Positions 6,762 to 10,136 of a DNA stretch of 10,136 nucleotides are shown here, one piece after another. The DNA is taken from positions 1-10,136 of the forward strand of contig CAMNAY010000041.1 in NCBI GenBank assembly GCA_946531975.1, read 5' to 3'. A program made the position numbers and the translations under genes. The notes under the pieces were generated by a model, which was given only the letters and a program-made list of their open reading frames with translations, had not been told where the DNA came from and made no database searches. How positions within the stretch are numbered: the first letter of the stretch is position 1; each line of letters starts with the position of its first letter. The stretch comes from an uncultured Ruminococcus sp. GTDB lineage: Bacteria; Bacillota; Clostridia; Oscillospirales; Ruminococcaceae.

Positions 6762-8567
6762 ATGCCGGATGAAAAGAAAGCCGCCGGTGAACCGTATCTC
6801 TTTCAGGTCAACCTCGGCGGCATGATCGACATATTATCGAATCACCTGTACAGCTCCCCCGACGTCTTTGTGCGGGAGCTGCTGCAAAATGCGGTCGATG
6901 CGATCGCTGCAAAGCGACTGAAGTACCCCGGCGACCGCACCGAAAATGCCGTAACGCTGACGCTCTCTGAGCAGGACGGAAAGCCGCTGCTCATCTTTGC
7001 CGACACCGGAACCGGTCTGACGGAAGCAGAGATTCACCGCTTCCTCGCGGTCATCGGGCAGTCCTCGAAGCATGATCTTCAGAGCGGCAAGGTGCAGTCC
7101 GATTACATCGGCAGATTCGGCATCGGTCTGCTGTCATGCTTTCTGGTCTCGGATGTCATCACCGTGCAGACCCGCTCGGTGCAGGCGCCGGAGCAGTCGC
7201 TCGAATGGATCGGCAAGCCTGACGGCACCTATACGATCCAACCCTGCGAGCCGCTCCCCGCTGCCGGTACGCGCATTCTGCTGACCCCGAAGCCGGATGC
7301 CGAATGCTATTTCACCGCAGAACGCCTCACGGAGCTGGTGCAGTATTACGGTCTGCCGCTGCCGGAACCGATCAATCTGGTGCAGGGCGATACCGTCACG
7401 CGCCTGAACCCGCCCTTCCCGCAGGGCGATACGCAAACCGAACAGGTCATGCGCCTCGGAGAATCGCTGTTCCATACGGGATTTCTCAGCTTTATCCCGC
7501 TGGATTCCCCGAGCGGACTGTTCTCCGGCGTGGCATATATCCTCGCCTCTGAGACTGCCCCGACTGCCAAGCATTCGCACCGCATCTACCTCAAAAACAT
7601 GCTTCTGACCGAGGACGGCTCCAAGCTGCTCCCGAAGTGGGCATTTTTCCTGCGCTGCTTCCTCAATACGAACGGTCTTCAGCCGACTGCTTCCCGCGAG
7701 GATTTCTATGAAAACGACGCGCTGCTCCGCGCACGGCAGGAGATCTCCGACTGCATCACGCAGTACCTCAAGCGGCTTGCCGACCGCAGCGATCCGCTGC
7801 TTCAGCGCATTGTCCGGATTCACCGGCTTGCCGTGCAGTCCGTCGCGGTCGAAGACGACGACCTCTACCGCGCATTCTTCCCCTATCTGAATTTTGAGAC
7901 TTCCTTCGGCACGCTGACCGGCTCGCATCTGCTCGACATGAACACGCCGGTCATGTACACCGCTTATCTCGATGAATTCCGGCAGCTCTCCGCGATCTCC
8001 CGCGCAAAAAATACGCTGCTGGTCAACGCCGGATACACCTATGTCGCACAGCTTCTGGAACGGATGCCGCTGCTTCAGCCGGATATTACGGTTTCACAGC
8101 TGAAAATGGCGCGGGTCGATGCCATGCTCGAAGACCCGCAGCTCGAAGACACAGCTTCGGCACTGGTTTTGCTCGCTGAAGCCAATGAGCTGCTTCAGCC
8201 CTATGACTGCTCTGCCGCGCTCAAGCGCTTCGAGCCCGCCGATCTGCCCGTGCTGTACACGGTCAATGAGGAAGCGCTGCTGATGCGCGATATCCGGCGC
8301 TCCATGGAGAAAACAACCGAGATGTTCCGCGGCATGCTCAATGCCTTTGCCGAGGAATACGCCGAGGACGCCGCCGCAAAGCTCTACCTCAACACCGACA
8401 ACCAGCTCATACAGCGGCTTATGCAGGTGCATGACAGCGAAAAGCGCCGCTGCTGTCTTGAGATTCTCTATATTCAGGCGCTCCTGACCGGCGGCTATCC
8501 GATGCGGAACCACGAAATGCAGCTTCTGAATACCGATCTGCTCCGGCTTCTGAACTGGAGCCTTTGA
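6762..8567 (+). CDS. HSP90-family (HtpG-like) GHKL ATPase, divergent
   Basis: A 601-residue protein related to the bacterial chaperone HtpG but clearly diverged, resembling the alternative 'HSP90 family protein' group. The N-terminal GHKL ATP-binding fold keeps RELLQNAVDA at 38-47 (catalytic-base E39, magnesium-binding N43), ADTGTGL at 80-86 (D81, adenine contact) and GRFGIGLLS at 117-125 (lid/phosphate loop). In the middle domain, GLQPTASREDF at 305-315 corresponds to the LNVSRE loop of HtpG, with R312 in place of the gamma-phosphate-contacting arginine. ATP hydrolysis is therefore likely. The C-terminal part (about 340-601) shows no motif I can name, and the usual dimerisation segment is not evident to me. 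AGGAGG at 6745-6750 is 11 bases before the ATG. The gene follows the macro gene by 21 bases; a client or partner encoded in the window is not evident beyond that neighbour. Confidence 0.9.
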   Translation: MPDEKKAAGEPYLFQVNLGGMIDILSNHLYSSPDVFVRELLQNAVDAIAAKRLKYPGDRTENAVTLTLSEQDGKPLLIFADTGTGLTEAEIHRFLAVIGQSSKHDLQSGKVQSDYIGRFGIGLLSCFLVSDVITVQTRSVQAPEQSLEWIGKPDGTYTIQPCEPLPAAGTRILLTPKPDAECYFTAERLTELVQYYGLPLPEPINLVQGDTVTRLNPPFPQGDTQTEQVMRLGESLFHTGFLSFIPLDSPSGLFSGVAYILASETAPTAKHSHRIYLKNMLLTEDGSKLLPKWAFFLRCFLNTNGLQPTASREDFYENDALLRARQEISDCITQYLKRLADRSDPLLQRIVRIHRLAVQSVAVEDDDLYRAFFPYLNFETSFGTLTGSHLLDMNTPVMYTAYLDEFRQLSAISRAKNTLLVNAGYTYVAQLLERMPLLQPDITVSQLKMARVDAMLEDPQLEDTASALVLLAEANELLQPYDCSAALKRFEPADLPVLYTVNEEALLMRDIRRSMEKTTEMFRGMLNAFAEEYAEDAAAKLYLNTDNQLIQRLMQVHDSEKRRCCLEILYIQALLTGGYPMRNHEMQLLNTDLLRLLNWSL

Positions 8568-8625
8568 GCTGCGCAATTCTGTTGCATTTTGTCCACTTTT
8601 GCCTACACCCCGATTCTAAAATCAC

Positions 8626-8654
8626 TTGACTTTTTAGAGGGCGTATGGTATAAT
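8626..8654 (+). promoter_or_regulatory. Sigma-A promoter, extended -10
   Basis: TTGACT (8626-8631, one mismatch to TTGACA) is followed after exactly 17 bases by a perfect TATAAT (8649-8654), preceded by TGG (8646-8648), an extended -10 element. This is a near-consensus housekeeping promoter, predicted to start transcription around 8660-8662. It drives the membrane protein that begins at 8721, making that gene independent of the macro/HSP90 genes. Confidence 0.88.
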
Positions 8655-8660
8655 AAGCGT

Positions 8661-8672
8661 GCGGAATTCCGC
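8661..8672. repeat. 12-base palindrome GCGGAATTCCGC at the predicted transcription start
   Basis: GCGGAATTCCGC is a perfect palindrome starting about 7 bases after the -10 box. A repressor bound there would block initiation, so it is a candidate operator; as RNA it would put a hairpin with no loop room at the 5' end, which favours a DNA-level role. Chance is also possible for a 12-base palindrome. Confidence 0.4.
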
Positions 8673-8720
8673 CGCAGAAGAAACAACTGACAGGATAACA
8701 GAAAGGAATGGGTGATTGAA

Positions 8721-9203
8721 ATGAGCGAAACCAAGCAGGCAGATCTCAAAGACGAAAAGGAAACAAAAGTCGAAGCGAATCTCGATCAGATCTACCGCGA
8801 TCTGCAAACACAGGCGCACAAGACCAGACAGGAAAGCAATGCGACCATGCGCTTCTTCGGCGGTCTGCTTCTGTTCGGCGCAGGACTGTTCATGATCTTC
8901 CAGAACCTCATCGTCACCAGCTCATGGGGCGTCGGCACGATCTTCCGGATCGGCGGCTACAATATTCCGAACGGCACCATCATGATCCCGCTGCTTCTCG
9001 GAATCGCGCTGCTCTTCCTCTGCGACAGAAAGATCTGGGGCTGGATGTTCATTGCCGTCGGAATTGTCATTGTGCTGGCGGCGGTCATTATGAGCGTCAA
9101 CATCTCGTGGCGCACCTCCAACGGCTGGACATTCGTTACGATGTTCGGATTAACCATGGCAGGCGGCGCAATGATGCTGCGGGAACTGTTCCGGAGCAAA
9201 TAA
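8721..9203 (+). CDS. Four-helix membrane protein of unknown function
   Basis: I do not recognise the family. From ATG 8721 the protein has 160 residues: a charged N-terminal cytosolic region of about 43 residues (Lys/Glu-rich, with LDQIYRDLQTQAHKTRQ likely helical), then four hydrophobic segments at about 45-66 (FFGGLLLFGAGLFMIF), 84-101 (IPLLLGIALLFL), 105-126 (WGWMFIAVGIVIVLAAVIM) and 136-153, ending in a short basic tail (RELFRSK). No catalytic motif is visible. A GTG at 8712 in the same frame could extend it by three residues; GGTGATT at 8711-8717 favours the ATG, while GAAAGGA at 8701-8707 is compatible with either. It has its own consensus promoter and its own terminator, so it is a single-gene unit that is probably well expressed. 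Confidence 0.82.
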   Translation: MSETKQADLKDEKETKVEANLDQIYRDLQTQAHKTRQESNATMRFFGGLLLFGAGLFMIFQNLIVTSSWGVGTIFRIGGYNIPNGTIMIPLLLGIALLFLCDRKIWGWMFIAVGIVIVLAAVIMSVNISWRTSNGWTFVTMFGLTMAGGAMMLRELFRSK

Positions 9204-9217
9204 TATACAGCAGACAA

Positions 9218-9259
9218 AAGGCTTCGTTTCCGTTCAGGAAACGAAGCCTTGTTTTTTTT
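9218..9259 (+). terminator. Strong intrinsic terminator, probably bidirectional
   Basis: AAGGCTTCGTTTCC (9218-9231) pairs perfectly with GGAAACGAAGCCTT (9237-9250), a 14-bp stem with the loop GTTCA, followed after one G by eight T residues (9252-9259). It lies 14 bases after the membrane-protein stop and 4 bases before the end of the convergent minus-strand gene. Read on the minus strand, the stem is followed by TTGTCTG with the stem's own T residues, a weaker U tract, so it may also end the opposite transcript. Confidence 0.95.
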
Positions 9260-9263
9260 GCAG

Positions 9264-9728
9264 TTAACGGCTCAGCAGATAGCCGTAATTTTCATACAGA
9301 TTCAGCATCACGCAGCCCGCGAGGACCGCAACCGTCAAACCGGATGCCAGACCGATCCAGCCGACCGCAGTCCGGCGTCTTGACCGGCGCACAAACACCA
9401 TGCTCAATGCACCGAGCAATCCGGCAGCGCCGCCGCCGCAGATATAATACACGCCGCGCTTGATATACGCATAGTCGGAATCCAGCGCATGAAGCATCAG
9501 ATCCAGCGTATTGTACATGCGGTCATAGCCCAGATACAGCAGGATCGCACCGATTGCCGCCAGAAACAGCGCCGCGTAATTGCTGATGCCCGCAGGTTTC
9601 TTCGGAGCAGGCACAGCCGTCTGCATCACGGGATACGGAGCAGGCTGCTGCGGCATCATCTGCATTCCGCAATACCGGCAGAATCCGGCACCGTCCGGAA
9701 TCCGGCTGCCGCATCTTGCACAAAGCAT
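9264..9728 (-). CDS. Zinc-ribbon domain membrane protein, unknown function
   Basis: A 154-residue protein that starts with a zinc ribbon: C3-x2-C6 and C17-x2-C20 within LCARCGSRIPDGAGFCRYCG. A Pro/Gln-rich linker follows (about 22-46), then three hydrophobic segments at about 51-68, 92-113 and 121-143, with a cluster of arginines (RRSRRR) at 114-119 between the last two. The ribbon is likely cytosolic and the rest membrane-embedded. This architecture is common in Firmicutes and its function is not defined. The Shine-Dalgarno match before the ATG is weak, but the start lies 9 bases after the stop of the epimerase-like gene upstream on the same strand, so translation is probably linked to that gene. 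The protein ends near the shared terminator. Confidence 0.82.
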   Translation of the reverse strand: MLCARCGSRIPDGAGFCRYCGMQMMPQQPAPYPVMQTAVPAPKKPAGISNYAALFLAAIGAILLYLGYDRMYNTLDLMLHALDSDYAYIKRGVYYICGGGAAGLLGALSMVFVRRSRRRTAVGWIGLASGLTVAVLAGCVMLNLYENYGYLLSR

Positions 9729-9737
9729 TCCGTTGAC

Positions 9738-10136
9738 TTACAGCGTAAAGAACCGCTGGTTTGCCTCAAAGACGCCGTGCGGCTTCAATTCCTGATAGCC
9801 GGTCACATCGGCAGGGAGCGAGAGGTTCGGCGCGTCGATCATCGCGGTCATCGGCTCCGGACAGAAGTAGCCGTTGAAGCCCTTGTCGTTCCAGATGATC
9901 CAGAACTTATACTCCGGAGAGACCTCATAGCAGATGCGCTTGCCGGATGCCACATCCTCGACGATTGCGCCGTAGAATTTCTGGTCATCGAGCTTGCCGT
10001 AATCCGCCTGATACATGTCATTGTCAAGATTCTGAAGCACAGGGCACTTGGTACCGTTCTTATATTCGAGATCAGAGAGCTTCAGATCGAGCAGGCGCTC
10101 GGTCGGCAGGCAGCGCTCATTCAGCTCGCAGCGCTT
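9738..10136 (-). CDS. Aldose 1-epimerase-like protein, C-terminal part (gene runs off the window)
   Basis: The minus-strand frame is open from 10136 to the stop at 9738, giving the last 132 residues; the N-terminus lies outside the window. The GTG at 10040 is internal, since the frame continues upstream without a stop (KRCELNERCLPTERLL...). The segment with FWIIWNDKGFNGYFCPEPMT and then APNLSLPADVTGYQEL resembles the C-terminal catalytic part of the galactose mutarotase-like fold, where FxxPEPxT...APN is characteristic; the glutamate in CPEP is the expected base. Such enzymes interconvert alpha and beta anomers of hexoses such as galactose or glucose. Which sugar is used is unknown, and members of this branch may act on other sugars or phosphosugars. 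Confidence 0.75.
   Translation of the reverse strand, partial: KRCELNERCLPTERLLDLKLSDLEYKNGTKCPVLQNLDNDMYQADYGKLDDQKFYGAIVEDVASGKRICYEVSPEYKFWIIWNDKGFNGYFCPEPMTAMIDAPNLSLPADVTGYQELKPHGVFEANQRFFTL

Noticed and set aside
8568..8600. Terminator after the HSP90 gene (TGCGCAA...TTGCA followed by TTTT)
   Set aside because: The arms do not pair cleanly without a bulge and the T run is short; the end of this transcript remains unassigned.
8924..9463. Plus-strand 179-residue frame across the membrane-protein gene and terminator
   Set aside because: It runs through the perfect terminator hairpin and the opposite-strand zinc-ribbon gene, and is rich in Arg and His without any motif.
1..10136. CRISPR array, tRNA/rRNA, riboswitch, transposon ends or phage genes
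   Set aside because: I saw no regularly spaced repeats, no conserved RNA signatures and no transposase, integrase or phage motifs; codon usage appears uniform along the window.

Overview
The window looks like a chromosomal stretch from a moderately GC-rich member of the Clostridia, probably Oscillospiraceae/Ruminococcus-like. This is inferred from gene content and style: PyrD type 1B with a PyrK partner, type-2 PyrF, DegV, AGGAGG-type ribosome binding sites, and closely packed operons. No marker gene fixes the species. I see no rRNA, tRNA, CRISPR array, insertion sequence or phage gene, and no gap over 300 bases without a gene.

Layout. (1) Bases 1-3852, plus strand, are one tightly packed operon: the 3' half of pyrF, a NUDIX hydrolase, pyrK, pyrD (pyrimidine synthesis), a histidine phosphatase and ruvX/yqgF. 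Genes overlap by 1 to 7 bases or are separated by 4 bases, which suggests translational coupling. (2) Bases 3859-4032, minus strand, hold a 57-residue glycine-zipper membrane protein, convergent with ruvX and divergent from trmL. (3) Bases 4129-5583, plus strand, carry trmL (tRNA wobble methyltransferase, TTG start) and a DegV-family fatty-acid-binding protein. (4) Bases 5679-8567, plus strand, are a two-gene module: a macro-domain protein with an unusual C-terminal helical domain, followed 21 bases later by a divergent HSP90-family ATPase. (5) Bases 8626-9259, plus strand, are a self-contained transcription unit: a near-perfect sigma-A promoter with a 12-base palindrome at the expected transcription start, a four-helix membrane protein, and a strong intrinsic terminator. 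(6) Bases 9264-10136, minus strand, hold the C-terminal part of an aldose 1-epimerase-like protein followed by a zinc-ribbon membrane protein, convergent on that terminator.

How it fits together. Most of the window is housekeeping: UMP synthesis, rRNA and tRNA maturation, lipid handling. The part that stands out is the macro/HSP90 pair. It joins an ADP-ribose-binding or hydrolysing domain, a putative nucleic-acid- or protein-binding C-terminal domain, and a GHKL chaperone ATPase with its catalytic residues intact. A link to ADP-ribose signalling or stress/defence is a hypothesis; no toxin or ADP-ribosyltransferase partner is visible here.
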